DNA from: Paralvinella palmiformis
Lineage: Eukaryota; Annelida; Polychaeta; Terebellida; Alvinellidae
DNA length: 64,000 bases
Direction: 5' to 3'
Assembly: GCA_025642065.1 (NCBI GenBank)
Contig: JAODUP010000705.1
Span: 231,001-295,000 of the forward strand
Shown here: positions 1 to 15,751 of the stretch, one piece after another
Layout of the letters: each line of letters opens with the position of its first letter
Numbering within the stretch: position 1 is the first letter of the stretch
The notes under the pieces: model-generated
What the model saw: only the letters and a program-made list of their open reading frames with translations
What the model was told of the DNA's origin: nothing
The model's database searches: none
Translations under genes and position numbers: made by a program

Positions 1-420
1 TCCCCATCCCATCTCGCTGTACTCACTGTATCCCATTTCTCAACTAATTTTTCCACGCGTGTCACTGTTGATATTCCAAAGCTGGCATACTTGGACAATG
101 TTATTTATAACTGGTTAAAATGCGGTAGCACTCTGATTCTGACATTTCGATGGAGCAGTTGTTCACTTGGAGAGCTTTGTTCGTCCTCTTTCTACAATTG
201 CAACTGAACTTTCAAGTGTAAATCCTCCCTGGATCACACACACACACACACACAGACAGAGAGAGAGAGAGCGTTGTAAAAACCGGAAATACTCTAAAAG
301 ACGTAAGACTATAAGACAGTTCCTCGTGAGAATTATCATAAATGAACATTAATCATGTCCAATTGAAACAGAGAGAAAGAAAGAGCCCACAGACACAATC
401 AACTTACACGGGTACGCTCA

Positions 421-444
421 TATATATATATATATATATTATAT

Positions 445-532
<88 letters not shown>
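421..532 (+). repeat. (TA)n-(TG)n microsatellite
   Basis: A short TA run followed by about 43 TG units. Confidence 0.97.
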
Positions 533-533
<1 letters not shown>

Positions 534-1410
534 ATTGGGGGAGTTCCGGAGCTGTGTAAAAGTGATGTCCAATTTAGCCGGAAAAATGATCCGGAGAGAG
601 TGCCGGAAGTCCCGCTGTGCTATCTGGATCTACGTCCACTTGTCAGCACCGAGAGTGTATTGTTGCTATTATAAACATTACACCGCTGTGTTGTTGTTGG
701 CAAATCAAGCTAGCCTGACACCGGCCATTACAAATTAAATCTGTCTCGGATCATTCCGGCAATTAGTCAAACCGATCTCCAGGGACGCTATCTTCCGCTT
801 GTTATAGAGCCACGTCGGTCACAAAGTGTCGTGCTGGTTACCAGCGTAACAGATCCAGACTAACAAGCAGCAACTAATTGCAGCGAAATTTAAATTAAAC
901 ATTGCTTAGTATCGGTATAGTTGGATAAACATGGCAGTTAGTCTCGTTTGTTCTCATTTGGGACAAATATTTTTAGTAAGGGAGGTGGAAAAATTCCGAA
1001 TGCGGACTGGACTGTAAGGTGTACGAAATCTCCCACATATATATATATCGTAACGCGTTATAGAGCTATAAATTTGTATATAATATATGTTGTTAAAACT
1101 CAATATAATCCGACGTGAAGATCGTTTGAAATATTTTTTATCTATGATCGAGACGAAAATGAGAAATCCCTATCTCCTAAGTGAGGGAAAACTATCAACA
1201 ACATAACCCATCCTATATGGGTCTGAGAATTAACACTTGTTTATGGCATGCATGATGTATAAAAACAGTTCTGAAAATTGTTAATTGCATATACTGACTA
1301 ATATGAAATTTTAATATTGCCCAGATTGGTCTTCCCCCGACACACAAACGAGCAAAGACCGGCACAGACGCGCGAGCACGCTTGCACACACACTCCCATA
1401 CACATTTCCA

Positions 1411-1446
<36 letters not shown>

Positions 1447-1457
1447 ACGCACTCACA

Positions 1458-1496
<39 letters not shown>
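1411..1496 (+). repeat. (TA)n, (CA)n, (GA)n compound microsatellite
   Basis: Three consecutive dinucleotide runs. Confidence 0.95.
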
Positions 1497-2553
1497 TACA
1501 TGGCTGTATAACGCGACAGATAGCTCTCTATGTCGTTTCGAACAAATAATTTTTTTCCTTAATTCATTCGGTTAAAAAAGAGTCGGTAATTTTGTGTAGG
1601 AGGTTCCGTTAAGTTGTTGGTTCGATTATTTTAGACAAATTTGTTTTGTTTCTAATTTGGTTTTCCTTCCTTCCGTTCAGACGTCAGAACTTTATTATTC
1701 AACACGAAATAAACAAATTTTAAGTGAAGTAGCTCCTTCCATCTCACCCCCCCCCCTCCCGTACACCTCTTACCAATCCGAAGTTTGTTAGGTTTTTTGC
1801 GTGTGTGTTCATCGAACAAACAACTTGATTAAAACATGTTTTCATGATAGACTCTCCCAGAAAGCTCCTTGTATGGCAATTATAGCAGAATTACCACAAC
1901 AAGAGGCTTTCTCGACGATAACCAAATCAGTTTTACGCCGGAGCCTTGGTTCTTGGTTAAATCGGCATAATTCCTGAAATTATCATGTCATCGGGCGGTT
2001 AGAGAAATCCGTGTACGCGTCCAGAAGTTTGTACGCGGTCTAAAGAAAATGGCCGCCTGCCCGCACTGAACGCTATACGCGCCAATTAGGCTCAAGTTGC
2101 TATAAATCTACTACCGGAGTTTTTAACCGGCAAACCCTTTCTCAATATGTTCATCTCGGATCGGATCATATTCAGCCGTATCGTCTTTAATGGACGATCT
2201 TCGTGCCTTTAGAACGCTTGCTTGGTCGTATTGGTGTGGATCGTTCTTTACAAAACGTAATCTACATCCATCGTCTCTTTTGGAATTCGTACCTTTCGAT
2301 ATTCGTCCCATTAAGAGTGACACCGACTTCATTTCGGTCTGCATGCATTAGTCATCTTTTTATTTATTTTATTGATCATTTGCCTTCCGAATGGGAAATA
2401 CAGCGTGATTAAGTACATGAAATCATGAATATATCGAAATAGTATATTATATTATAAGTTAACCCCAAATAAGGATCGCAACGTTTCTACAATCCTTTTA
2501 TATAACAGATGTAATACAAAACTCACTTGGACAAAACTCCTGATGGACAGACA

Positions 2554-2812
<259 letters not shown>

Positions 2813-3333
2813 TTTTGTGGATCATGATTGCAATGAACGCAGTCCTAAATATGATATGATTGCAATCATGGATATAATTTTTAACAGACAATATAAAACG
2901 TTGCAATTGATGATACATGTATAAATAAACTTACAGATTACATCATAGATGGCTTCAATAAAGGAATCAATTAATTTTCAACATAAAAGAACTTTGATCT
3001 TCTAGTTCAAGGTCATTGCATTTGACGTACATGGCTTCTAAAGGCTTCAGTTAATGTCTATAGAAAAGAACTTTAATTGAAAATGTATTAATTTAATTGA
3101 TAATCAGTAGACAAAAATATTAGTGGTAGTATTGGAAATATAATATATGGAAATGTTGGCATTACACTTTAATATTTGTAACCCAAAATATTACAAGATA
3201 TAAAATTACATATTATAAAAATGGAAATATAGATATATAAAAAATTAATTGTTTTAGATCAATATTTATGTTATTGGTGGGCATTTGTCCAATCTTTCAC
3301 TTTATTGATGAGCATTTGTCTGGTGAGCATTTG

Positions 3334-3457
<124 letters not shown>

Positions 3458-4636
3458 AATATCATGACGGCAAATGGAAAATATACGGAATCAAAGGAAG
3501 GCACTTTTGCTTGTTGGATCCTTTCCTTTTATTTTCCTTCTTGACACTTCATGGCCTTTTTATCTTTTAACTATTTATTCTACTACTCCCTATGCCTTTT
3601 GAACGGTGAGCCTTTATTTAGTTGGCCTTTTGTCCAATTGGCCTTTCCAGCTCCATCTGCTGCACCTTATCTAAGTATTGTGTTATTGTTATTCTATGTT
3701 CATCTTTGTTCATACTCTAATCTTTGGTATCGCCGAAAAACCTGTCGAAAATAGAATCGCGGCATTCACTGACGTAATGTCACGTGATAAGCGGATCTAG
3801 GATCAAAAGCTGACGCCATAAATGTGGACATAAACCATTACATATTACGTCATCCATACTTGTCGATCACGTGCGAGGTACGTCAGTGCCCGCGACGGTG
3901 AGATTACTGCTAAAGTGCAATTGTCACGAGCCACTTACCTGCCGTCAAATAAACAAAGATATATGGACTAATGTTAGGCAAACATATACCAACCTGTCAT
4001 CATCTCCATCATCATCCTCACCCTAATCAGCTGTCTATGTGTGGATAATACCTGACGCTTACCTGGTTGTTTAATATTAAATGGCGTTATGTACACAAAA
4101 GTTAGTTATTCATTGTGTGGGGGGTAGGGCCCCGGTTCAGTTGGTTGTTTGTGGTGTTTTCCGAGAGGCGGCGGATTTAACTTTGTGAGGATACATTGGC
4201 ACCAACAGCGCGACAACCGGACATGGTTCACTACCTGGATATGTGAGGGGCCTCGGGGATTATAACCACTTGGCTTGTGACTTGTACTAACAGAACCTCC
4301 GCCCAGCACGATCAGTACACAACTGTTGGTCTCTCTCTCTCTCTCTCAGTGTACGTGTGCCCCCGGTTTACGCACTGATCCAGAAAGCTGGGCCCTGGCT
4401 CGTTAGTGATCCGGAAGGTTCTATACATCGGAGTACAGGTGTGATCCGGACGTGTTCTGACACCCTGTGTGTACACGAGCGTTTATGGTCGGTTTTTGAA
4501 TAGTTAACTCGTAAAGTGTGCTTGGTTGTCGCCAGCTCTTACGGAGATATTCTACATCTGTCTTGGAAAAGATAACGGCTGCCCTCTGGATCAGGTGAGG
4601 TAGGACTTATCTATTATTATTATGATAAAACATCAG

Positions 4637-4638
<2 letters not shown>

Positions 4639-4689
<51 letters not shown>

Positions 4690-4701
4690 CTATATAAATA
4701 T

Positions 4702-4748
<47 letters not shown>

Positions 4749-4827
4749 ATGTGTGTGTCTTGTTTGTGTTGTTTTAGGATAACAATAATTAGTATTATTT
4801 TATATCATTCTGATCTGTCAGCATCGG

Positions 4828-4870
<43 letters not shown>
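4639..4870 (+). repeat. (TA)n blocks and (TG)n run
   Basis: Two TA blocks separated by short spacers, then a TG run at about 4830-4869. Confidence 0.9.
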
Positions 4871-4872
<2 letters not shown>

Positions 4873-6111
4873 AACCAAACCAAACAAAGTAACCTGAATG
4901 TCAACGATCCTCCCATTCCTGTATTATGGCAATTTAGGCTATTCTGATTGTAACCCATCATTATCATATATTATATATAATATTTGAATACCGTTATCTA
5001 GTAAGTACTAAACTTCTAAAGGCGTTGTATTAATTGTACAGTATTACTTAATAATATACATAAAATCGATATCATATGTTAATTGTTATTATTGACAACA
5101 CAGTCACAGCTGCGCACGCACGCGCACACACACGCACACACACATAATGACGAGCAGATATGATAGTTTTGGTGTTAATACCTCGGTTAACATATAACCA
5201 GCTATATTCTCTATACTGTAAATTCTCCAACAGAAACCATATCAGTTACCTGTCTAGTTTTCAAAGCATTTCGCAAAGCAAACATATTATGAACTACAAT
5301 TTAAGAACAAAAAAAAAACCCTGATCCAGGTGTGAGATGTTTCCCGTGATATGTTATGAAAAGTTCCTTCTGGAGCGAACATTTCGGAGAGAGCGGTGTA
5401 AATTCTATATCTAGGTTACGATTATGATAATCCAGAAAGATAAGGTACATTCTGATCAACAATAAAATGATGGCAATATTAGCGTTATATTGATCTTTTT
5501 TAATCCCGAAGTAACTTCCAGACAATTCAATTTTTTAACGCCCATTAGAATTCTCCATTAAATTTCACGGATCGTGTTAATGCTTCACGCCGAGAATCCC
5601 GAACGATGAATGAGGCGAATCCCGAACATAAAAACATTGCCTAGAAAAGACAATTAGCGATCTTGGAGGCGATAAATCATAAAAGGTCCGGATTCTGGAC
5701 TGCTGATCCCGAACGAAGCTGGCCGGTGCCGACTCCGCTATTATTTATCACTCTATTACATCACAGCCGTGACCTGACACGTTCTGGAGATAACCCTCAC
5801 ACCTGGTTCCATTGCACCGGAACTGGATACATTTTACAGGTGTCAACACAGCTAGTAGGATATTACAACCTAACTCCGTATGTACATACATAAGCTAAAG
5901 CTATCCTGTCGTATACACCATTTAACCCTACGTACAGACATAAACTAGTGACACATGGTACCTTTCTGGTTCAGTTGATGACGTGTGTGTGTGTGTGTGT
6001 GTGTGTATGAAAATATCCTCACCTGATGCTACACCCGTGTGTGTATGTGTGTGTTAAAGACCAACTGCCTGGGATATAACGCCCGTATCGTTTTATCTTC
6101 AATAGATAAGG

Positions 6112-6113
<2 letters not shown>

Positions 6114-6178
<65 letters not shown>
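6114..6178 (+). repeat. (TA)n microsatellite
   Basis: About 32 TA units. Confidence 0.97.
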
Positions 6179-6179
<1 letters not shown>

Positions 6180-9100
6180 TTCGACAGATTCCGCCGTTAA
6201 AATATGTTAGGTAAGAAGATTGTCATTGTTTTGAAATTAAGATACGTACTAATTATATACATAATAATCAGATATTGTTGCCAGATCGATCAGCAACAAA
6301 ATTCTACTCGGCTATGGTTTACTAAATATTAGCAATAATAATAGCGAGGAAGGTTTTTTTATGGCGTCTTTCTCTCTCTCGTAAATAAACAGACCAGAGA
6401 GAGTTCCTATTGGTGTTAAATTCTCGTTAGTGGACAAAATTCACATACGGGCGACATCAAGCGATCCAGAGCCGCCATTGTGGCGTCAGAGATCCGGACA
6501 ACTCTTAACTGGTGGAATTAATTTCAATTACACGCTTGTCAAGGCTCTAAGCGGTCCAATGCCGCCGCAGTTGCTGCGACCACGACAAGCCGCTTAAGCT
6601 GTCGAGTGTGTGTTTGTGTGTGTGTGTGCATTCTGCAAAGTTCATAAATCTGGCCGCTAGCGTTCCAATGTCGTATCGGGATCGTAAAAAGGTCGCAGTT
6701 CGCGCTACAATCGTCGACAAACACCCGATGACGAGCGGCACGCCGCATCCAACAATGGCTCGGCGATGGCAGCGAAATGGTTATGTTCTATGGTTTGTTG
6801 AGTGATGCTAACCAGCTTTAACATCCCAATACTGAGACTTCGCGTCCCAAAAGCTTGTCTACTCAATTATGTCCGCTCGCACTTGAAAAGAACCATGTAG
6901 CCGAGTGTGAAGTGTTGGCCAGTTAGCGTAACTGGCGAGCGGCTAGTGGTTTATAATTGCGATGTCAGGTGAAATTTGGCACCTGACCGTGATCGACGAC
7001 GTTTTTAACTTCTTCGGAGAATGTTTTACGAGCGACGGCCGGCAGTTAGAGGGTACGATTTGCTGTCGGGCCGGGCAGAAATAACACCAACTGCGAAATG
7101 GCGCCATTTCCGGGTTGAATTAAAATTTAGTGCGAACGAAACTGCATCCGGTCTTGGCCACTTCGAGACGTTCATCCGTGGATGGTTTACTTCACAGATG
7201 ACGTGTACGCTAAGCATTTGACGTATTTCCGGTTTCTTCCGGAGCTTGCCGACAACAATGCGCACATTATTCGTCACCGTTGCCATATTCAGGAAGAGAA
7301 TTCCAAACATTCATTCCCGTTTGTTAAATCCAGAATGATGTAATTCTATAATCTTTAGTTTACTCGCCGTATCCGGAAGTCGATGCCAACGACACGGATC
7401 ATGTGGCGGTAAGCGATACGACATTCGGGATAGCGTCCGAGACAAAATATCGACCGACATCAAACAGGGCGGGTTTTGGCAAAGAGGCGAGCTGCCACCT
7501 TTTCTATACGATAACTTTGAGGGTTTTTTAGTAGCTGCCTAACACAGGTGTAGATAGGGCATCACACTAGCTCTTAGGATACATATCACATGACCCGTTG
7601 CCTCTTCGGAGTTCTGTTAGACTCACCGTGAGGTTATATAGAAACTGAGATCAGCCCCCAGGGCACGTGGCCCTGTGGAGAGCAGCCCCAAGGTGACCCG
7701 ACTTGTCAAATTAACATTTGACGAAGCGAGGCAGCCGCTTGGAGCGAAATAACGGGGATAGTATCCTGTAGCCCGATCAGCAGGTCGCGGTGTGCATTTT
7801 ATGACAGTCTTCAAGGCAAAATGTGGTGAGCGGGTCCTGGACAAGAAAACCGATCCAAAGCTTGTTATAATTTGTTATAATGTATTATAATGTGTTCGTG
7901 TCATCACCTTACCAATGACATTTTGGTAGTTTGTAAATATGTCCCAAACATAATATCCGCTCCGAAATGGGTCAAGCTAAAACGCGTAATGCGGCTTTAA
8001 AATAAACATCGCTTTGTGGCGGAGAATTTTTTTTCCTGGGTATCACGTAACGTGCGCTATAAGTGACATCGACTTCACTCTCGGTAATGATAGCACCACC
8101 ATGCACCATGTTTACAATGAACTATGTTTACCATACTACCCTGAGGGGTTCATTTAATATCGCCCACTCTCGAAGGAAGTGTTGTACTATTTTTGCTCTC
8201 GATCAGTCGATGACAACAACAAGTCACCAATGACGGGTTCTTACGTCATTACGCCAACCATAAATATTATATAAATAAATAATCCGCTCTGAATAGCATA
8301 ACAAGTTTTGTCCTATTATTTCCATATTTCAGCTTTTTCAATAAAAAAATGTTTTATCCATTGCTATGCTATGACTGAGATTAAAGGTTAAAGCAGTGCT
8401 TCGATGTGAAATCTTATTATTTGTCAAACTCTTTAGAGATATTTCCGTGTAGATGTTGCCATGTGTCATTCATCAGCTGTCATATTGTTGCGAGAAGAGT
8501 TTTACAAACAGTTCCCGTCATGCTATGCGAGTGTTGACAGGTTTGCGCGTGCGCGTCGTCCCCTCCTATCAGAAAGCCGTCATGTTTATTTGCACTAGTT
8601 TTCCTGCTGCGCGGTGAATATTCTCTAAATATCAGTTAAACTTCCAGGAATTCTTGGAATAGCGATAGAAAAATATAACGTTCGGGGTTGTACTTTTTTT
8701 CTTTCTGTTTCTCCGTGATTGTTGATCGTATAATTGATATTTACAACCGGCAAAAAATGGCTTTGTTTATCACTGTTGTCCTCTGCTTCAAAGCGCCAAC
8801 GCTTTGTATTGCAAATATTGCATTACTAAATTCAGAGTAAATTACTGGATAGAGTTTGGTAAACATCGTGGGTAACTGTGGACTGCGTCAGTCGGAGTGG
8901 AGTTATGGCATGGACTTGTTATGTTAACAAAGCTTGGTAGACAGGAAATACGGACTGCAGCCTGTTGGCAGCTGTAATGTCAACCTTTCGGTTCCATTGT
9001 GTCCAGGGACCTCCGAGTTAATCATGGATCCCGACTCTCTATATGGCGGAAAGCTTATTTTATGGGAATATCTGGTCGAAGTGAGACGATGTCGACTGAT

Positions 9101-9272
9101 TTAGTTGATATTTCAGATATTGTCTGAGCTTTATTTACTGTTGTTATTTAGTCTTGCTTGGTTCCTGTTAACAGGTTATTAGAAAGGTATTATTTAAACA
9201 GCTATCAAAATGGTACTATATTTTTATAACAATTCTCTCTGGGATGTTACCAAGGCCAAACAAAACACTCAC

Positions 9273-9318
<46 letters not shown>

Positions 9319-9340
9319 GCGGTGCAATACAACGTGCTTA

Positions 9341-9409
<69 letters not shown>

Positions 9410-9480
9410 CGTCCTGTGGTGCCATACAAGGTGTTTATCACACACACACACAGAGAGAAGAGAGAGAGAGAGAGAGAGAG
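9273..9480 (+). repeat. Repeated (AC)n-(TA)n blocks then (GA)n
   Basis: Two AC-TA compound blocks separated by about 25 bp of related unique sequence (CAATACAACGTGCTTAACAT), then AC and GA runs. The flanks of the blocks look partly duplicated (ATACAACGTG, ATACAAGGTG, ATACAGCGTA). Confidence 0.9.
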
Positions 9481-9787
9481 GATTCCCACTATATTCAGTC
9501 CTGTGGTAAGATACAGCGTATTTATCTCTTAATGAGATCATGTCTTTGATAACATCTATTACAGATTATATTGTGTGTGATACCATATTATAACCAAGGT
9601 TATCCGAGCCAGTAATAACTCGTTCTCAGCTTATCTAATCCAGATTATGATACACTTCGAATAATCGCTAACTTCGGGATTCATAACCTGTAAACACTTA
9701 AATCGTAATGATAACAATAGTGTGTTGTACGGGGAGTTATCTAAATCGTTGCTTATTAGATAAAACTGACAGATGAAATATACTCTA

Positions 9788-9822
<35 letters not shown>

Positions 9823-11713
9823 GTGTGTGTGTGTGTGTGTGTTGGAATAGAGCTATGCCATTAAACAAAGATGTCTTATAATAGTAATAACAGTATGGTA
9901 GGTGACGATTGTGTTTTCTCATTCATTCCGACAATCCGTACGATTCTCGTACACCGTATTCCACTCTTCGCGTTCAGACTCCACTCAATCCCTGTTACAT
10001 TCCAAACACCATGGTACAGCACTCCCACGATATTCCCTACACCATGGTACACCACTCCCCGTCTATACCTCCCACACTCCCTGGAGCTTCCCTCCGAAAG
10101 CTAATCTTCTCTCCCACTGGCTTATCGCTCAGTGGGCGGTACATCGAGCGCCATCTATCAGCCAATGGGTGGAGCCACTGTAGCTTTGTTCAGACAAAGA
10201 TCCAACACATTCGTCAGTCGGACCTCTCTCTCTCTCTCTCTCTCTCTCTGGCATTATAATATATTGATCATATTGTTGCCAGTCAGATGTATGGACCATA
10301 CAATGGGATTGTCGATCACGTGCTGAGTAGGATTATGCTTCTCTCTTTCTCTCTATCTCTTTATGTGTAGGTGTTGAATTGTTATATTAAAATGGCCACC
10401 AAGAGGACAGCATTTTATTTAGCTAAATGAAAATGGGACAAATGTTTGTTTTGTATGCATTCGGATAAATCCAAAAGGCCAAATAAAGAAATGACTCATT
10501 TTCTAACTGTTAACAAAAGTTAACAATTATATTCAAATTTGGAGGTGTCTCGTAGATAAACTAACTACACACCGAAGTCTTGTAACAAAATTTCGTTCTT
10601 GTAAATCCAGAATCAGCATTTTTAAGTCGGTTTTATTTCGGGACCCGAGCACGGCGCCGAATTGGCTCTTCCCCTCGTAAATGGCATATTTTATTAGCGT
10701 TTCCAGAGGAGAGAATCACTGCAAATTACATACGAATTAGCCCTCTGACGGCTATACGACAGCTAATAAACAAATTAGTGACTTCTCCTATATCCTAGTA
10801 CGAGCCGATGTCTGTGGTATGCCAGTACGCTCCCTGGTAAATTAACCATAATTCTTAGAACGGACCCATACAGCCTGAAGGTGTCACAACTGCTGCGTGG
10901 AAAATACAAATTACGTTTGTAAAATCTATAAAAATGTCCCGCCAAGACTTGATTGGCCACCAACATTGCTAAGACGCCGGTGTCCAGGGTCCCCGCGACG
11001 AAGCCCTGGAATCCCTGGATCTGGCCCGGGTATCCTGAACGGAGGGGACTCCTGGTGGCAGATTGTTCCGCAGTCGTCCCTGGTGTCAGGGCGCCGATTT
11101 AGAGCCGGACACCTGTCGGGATAGCCATGGACTGTGTCGATATTGGCAGAACACACGCGAGATGTTCCCACTGGCGGCTGGTGCACGCAGATGCACCAGC
11201 GCACCGTCCTGGATCCAGTAGCGGACATGTTCTGGCCTCTGATTGGCCGACGGCTCGCTTCTAGGAACTCCAGAAAGCCACTAGTCGGTCTCGTTGTTCG
11301 GTGATCGGCGGATACCCTCACATCATTCGCTACTTGTATCCTTGTACAGGCAACACACCGCCGTCTGGATCGAAACGGAAAGACAAAATTTCAACCAGAA
11401 CAATTTGGAAAGAAATATCCGTGGATTTGTCATTCTTTTATTCTAACTTGGTTAGTATACGTCCGGATCAAGAAGCTTCTATATACTACATACGGACCAC
11501 ATATAGATGAACTCGGGATACCTTGTGAACGTTACTTGTTTTGAATGCGTCTTTTACTGTTGAGTTAAATATATACTAGATCTAGAATCTCAATAGAACG
11601 GAAATTCAATACATCTGGCGACATAAACCTTCCTTAAATACAAGGTAAGTGTTGGATAACGGAGAAATAATTTCTGGTCGAATTAACTCTGGATATCGCA
11701 CGAACGCAGTGTT

Positions 11714-11747
<34 letters not shown>

Positions 11748-12480
11748 TGATATATATATATATATGAAGGGGTATAGTCCCTGAGAGATATAGTGTGTGT
11801 GTGTGTGTGTGTGTGTGTAAATAAGTTCTGAAATTTAAAAATCCCCCCCCCCCCAAATCTATATTTATGCTTGTACGCTCAATTACAAGTGACCGAGCAA
11901 TCGACTAAACTCGTGTACTGGGGAGCGACAAACAGAGCATTTCACTTGTTCAAGTGTTTCGAGTAGTGCTTTTAGTGCACTTTTAAAAGCTTTCCGGTTA
12001 TTACCGTTATAGTCTATTCAATCGAATATAGAGAGCGAGCGAAAGGAACCCCACCCCGTACGAGATGTCGTTTTGATCATAAAGCCACACCCCCCTCACT
12101 GCCGAACATGCACCCTAAATCGTGCAGAAGTTTGTTTGTTCTGAATGGCGCGTTAAGTTGATCCTGGGATTATAGATCTTCTTAACCAGTAATACCAGTG
12201 GGAAGAACAAATAGTATATATAACGATAGCTAGACTGGACGATACGACTAGAATAATTGTAGTTCTTGTTGAAATTTTGGGCAGAGACCCTTGGGCTTGG
12301 TTCTCGCCCATTGGGCACAGCCGTACAATGATAGTGTAATGCTTGATACTTAAAGCAAACAACATTTGGCCGAGCATAGACGCCGCAAATCGCGTAATGT
12401 ACTTGCCGTAACTCCAAAACTCCGCCGCTGCCAAAGCCAGCGATTTCAGCTAATTGGCGAATACTTAATTCACCAAAAGT

Positions 12481-12540
12481 CGCAGATCATTCGAAAACCA
12501 ACGCAGATCATTGGAAAAGCACCGCAGATCATTGCAAATG
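12481..12540 (+). repeat. 21-bp repeat, 3 copies
   Basis: CGCAGATCATT recurs at 12481, 12502 and 12523, an exact 21-bp spacing. Confidence 0.8.
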
Positions 12541-13251
12541 TTATTTATATACATTTATAACCTGTTTCGGCCAGATGTTTGGTCGTTCCGAGTTTTGGTA
12601 CAACTTGCCTATATTTAGTCCATAACGAACCGACTACCGAGCGATGTCTTGGAAAGGCGTAGAGTCGCCGTGAAATCACATCAAAGCTAGTCGCTTGTTC
12701 TCGGCTCGCTTAGAGCCGACATTTACACCAGTGTTCACAAGGAAGAAGACACTACACTACAGTTGACATTGACGAAGTCATTTCAGATATCTCTGTGGTG
12801 GCTTCTATCTACATCCAAATGTCGACGCAGGTGATGTGATGATAAGACGATGATGATGTATTTAGCAACAGCAAAAGTTTCCCCGATTTTTCCTGGCAAG
12901 GTCAGAGGTCAATCGACCAGTCATCAGATAGGACAAAACAAACCTTCGCCAGCGACGGTGTTACTATTTTTCCCGCCATATTTTTCCACCATATTAACGC
13001 CGCCTAGCGGCCAGATGTTTGTTGATGAGGTCTGATGGTGTAAGCCGAGAGCTCGCTTTCTGGATTTTTCTGCGCCTTCTGGATCGAGCTGCGCTGCTGT
13101 ACGTACGTCAGCGGTTGCCAGGTGGCGCGGCATCGACTCGCATCTCTTTGTCGCCTTCCGGAATCGCCGTGATTGATCGATGGTGATCGCTTAATAATAA
13201 CGGTTAGTCATGTGATCGTATGTTCATATTCCGAAATAGTTCACGAAGTTG

Positions 13252-13290
<39 letters not shown>

Positions 13291-14843
13291 ACGAGGATCA
13301 GCTGGTCTGTATAATAAATACCTCTCAAGTGGATGACAGCTTTAATGTAAGATGCCCAAATAACTGCTTGAAACCGGATCTAAATGACTAATGCCAGTTT
13401 GATGACTACCGCGAATCAGTAGTTACATGACTACTAAAAGTCATTTGATACATTGGGGGATAGTTAAAGGATCCGGGGCGTTGACTAGTTAAAATACACC
13501 AATGCACACACTCACACACTAGTCTACAACTTAGTCTCGTTCTGGACACCGAATCCTTGCGGTACGGTTCAGATCCAGATTCCTGGTGGGTCGTGGCTGT
13601 CGACGAGATCGCTATTCTCTTCAGCAAACGTAGAACAAATTGCTAAAGAAACTTGCCAAATTAGCATTCTTCTCCGGGCAAACCTCGCCGTAATTTTGAG
13701 TTATAAACAACTCATAATACAGAGCCGGCTACTCCTGACGCGCTCTGTCCCGGACTCTCGTCATCCGGACGTCGTCCCGGTGTGGCATTTCGCATCCGTT
13801 ACGAAATGAAATCCGCCGGAACCGGAGACCGTATTTATCAAGTTGGCCTAGTGCTGCCCCCTGGCGAGCGCCTCACCGTTTAGATGGCGATCGGCGCTAT
13901 TAGCAAAAGTCCGCGGAGCGAATTATTCCGGAGAGATCATTCCCCTAATAACCTACATTAATAATCGAAATCTGATCTGGAATTCTCCCTGGCGATCCGG
14001 GAGAGCTCGGTGCGTTTGGCATTCGGTGGCGCGAGAAAACCAATATCGTAATCTGGATCGTTCAATTACCGAGTTGCTGGATTTGGTACGAGTACAAACT
14101 GTCAGCGACTGGCTACCTAAGGTGTACAGGAGTTAAATCAATCAATGGCCAGGTAGGAGAGAGGTGTAATATCTTCGCCATCTGATAAACTATACGACCT
14201 TGCCTAGACTTCCCGTCGCTGCCGGTATTTGTCCGGTGTTCCGTTCGTTGGCCGGATGTTCCGGTATGGGAGCCGGGCGAAGCATGCTGAGAATGTTGCG
14301 AAGCAGCGAGAGGCGGCCACCGAACTGGATCGGCTTTCACGGAGCTGTTTGTTGTTCGTGGCGAATTTTTAATGTTTTGATGGCTTCCGCTCCGTTGGTA
14401 CGGTATCTAGGTCGCGGACTCAGTCTAGGCGGTGGTGGATCCCGAAGAAATTCTCGCCGATCCGTACCAGGTTCTACGCGATTCCGACGGTTTACGGCGA
14501 CACCTATGGTGTGTTCGTGTCTGCCAGGAAATCCGGATAGCTGGACTCCGTCTCCTATTGGGATCATTGCTTCAGAATCTAAAATCTAAGATGACAACGT
14601 CCGGATCACGTGGTAACTCGCATCCCGAACATGGCAAGCGACGCGTGGTCCCCGTCTGGGAAGGAAGTCAACTGTCCGCGGGATCTAGGAAGGACATAAA
14701 ACAGATTTTCAATCGTTCTCATAAATAAACCAGCTTGTGGCATCATCGGTCCGACCCATGGAACATATAGCATTGAATTCGTTCCTTTCAGTAACCTATT
14801 CGTGTTGAGCGGATACGAACATAAACCACACACATACGCACAG

Positions 14844-14882
<39 letters not shown>

Positions 14883-15600
14883 CACACAGAGAGAGACACA
14901 CACATAGAGAGAGAGAGAGAGAACCCTCTCTCTGGACATCGTATATCTAGAGTTACACTTGTCTGTAGGTGTTAGTTTCGATCTCCGCGGCCAGACTTCA
15001 CTAACTCCGATATCCAGGAAAAGTTCACTTTTAGTTATTGTAAAAGGTCAAAATCTCGACGGACTTACTGCTCCTGGTCTTACATCCCGATAGCCGTCTA
15101 GTGGATACATTAAAGTAGTGTAACATCCCGTTCTTTAGTGTTTCTTACACCTGAAAAAGTTCAGGGTTTATATTTTGTGGCACGATTTTAGCTGATATTT
15201 CTACCGTCGCTGGTGTGATTTCTCCGTCAATCCGTTAGGTGTTTTTCGGCTAGTTGCCGATAGTTGTCGAGCTCGTTCTGGAGTATGTTGGGAACTATTT
15301 ATTATTAATTTGTACGTTTGAGTCTAATCAATAAGCGATCACAAACAGCTTTTTTCCCCTTCCATTTCTTACAACACTCATATTTGATATTTATTGTTTA
15401 AGAATTGATACTTGTCTAAGTTAGACTGACCCAGGGAGGAGTTAGTTAGTCAGGTTGTTGGCAATTACACACGTGACCACACACCAGACGTAGACCGGAA
15501 GCGAATTACAGGCTTCTTGCATATCGGATTTTCGACGCTCTTTCTTCGCGGTCTGTTCGTTCAGATCCGGAATTGAACAAATAATCATCTTAACATCGCG

Positions 15601-15751
15601 GCATCATCAACAGGTAGGAAGGATGTCGGCCTGTCTGCTCATCCCGTGTCTGCATCATCAACAGGTAGGAAGGATGTCGGCCTGTCTGCTCATCCCGTGT
15701 CTGCATCATCAACAGGTAGGAAGGATGTCGGCCGGTCTGTTCATCCCGTAT
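15601..15751 (+). repeat. 51-bp minisatellite, 3 copies
   Basis: Units start at 15601, 15652 and 15703 with GCATCATCAACAGGTAGGAA. The first two are identical and the third has a few changes. It lies just upstream of the GATA-site cluster. Confidence 0.95.

Noticed and set aside
342..738. Open frames of Cys-Val, His-Thr or Ile-Tyr repeats here and at many other sites (for example 2523-2918, 3268-3544, 36393-36695, 44581-44894)
   Set aside because: They are translations of dinucleotide or tetranucleotide microsatellites, open on both strands, with no splice or start context.
4470..4593. A noncoding first exon of GATA-A ending at ggatcag|gtgagg
   Set aside because: The donor is good and a GATAA word lies nearby, but nothing links this site to a gene 13 kb away; transcript data would be needed.
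14200..14589. 129-codon frame on the + strand
   Set aside because: It has no recognisable domain, overlaps a comparable frame on the other strand, and its composition only reflects local GC content.
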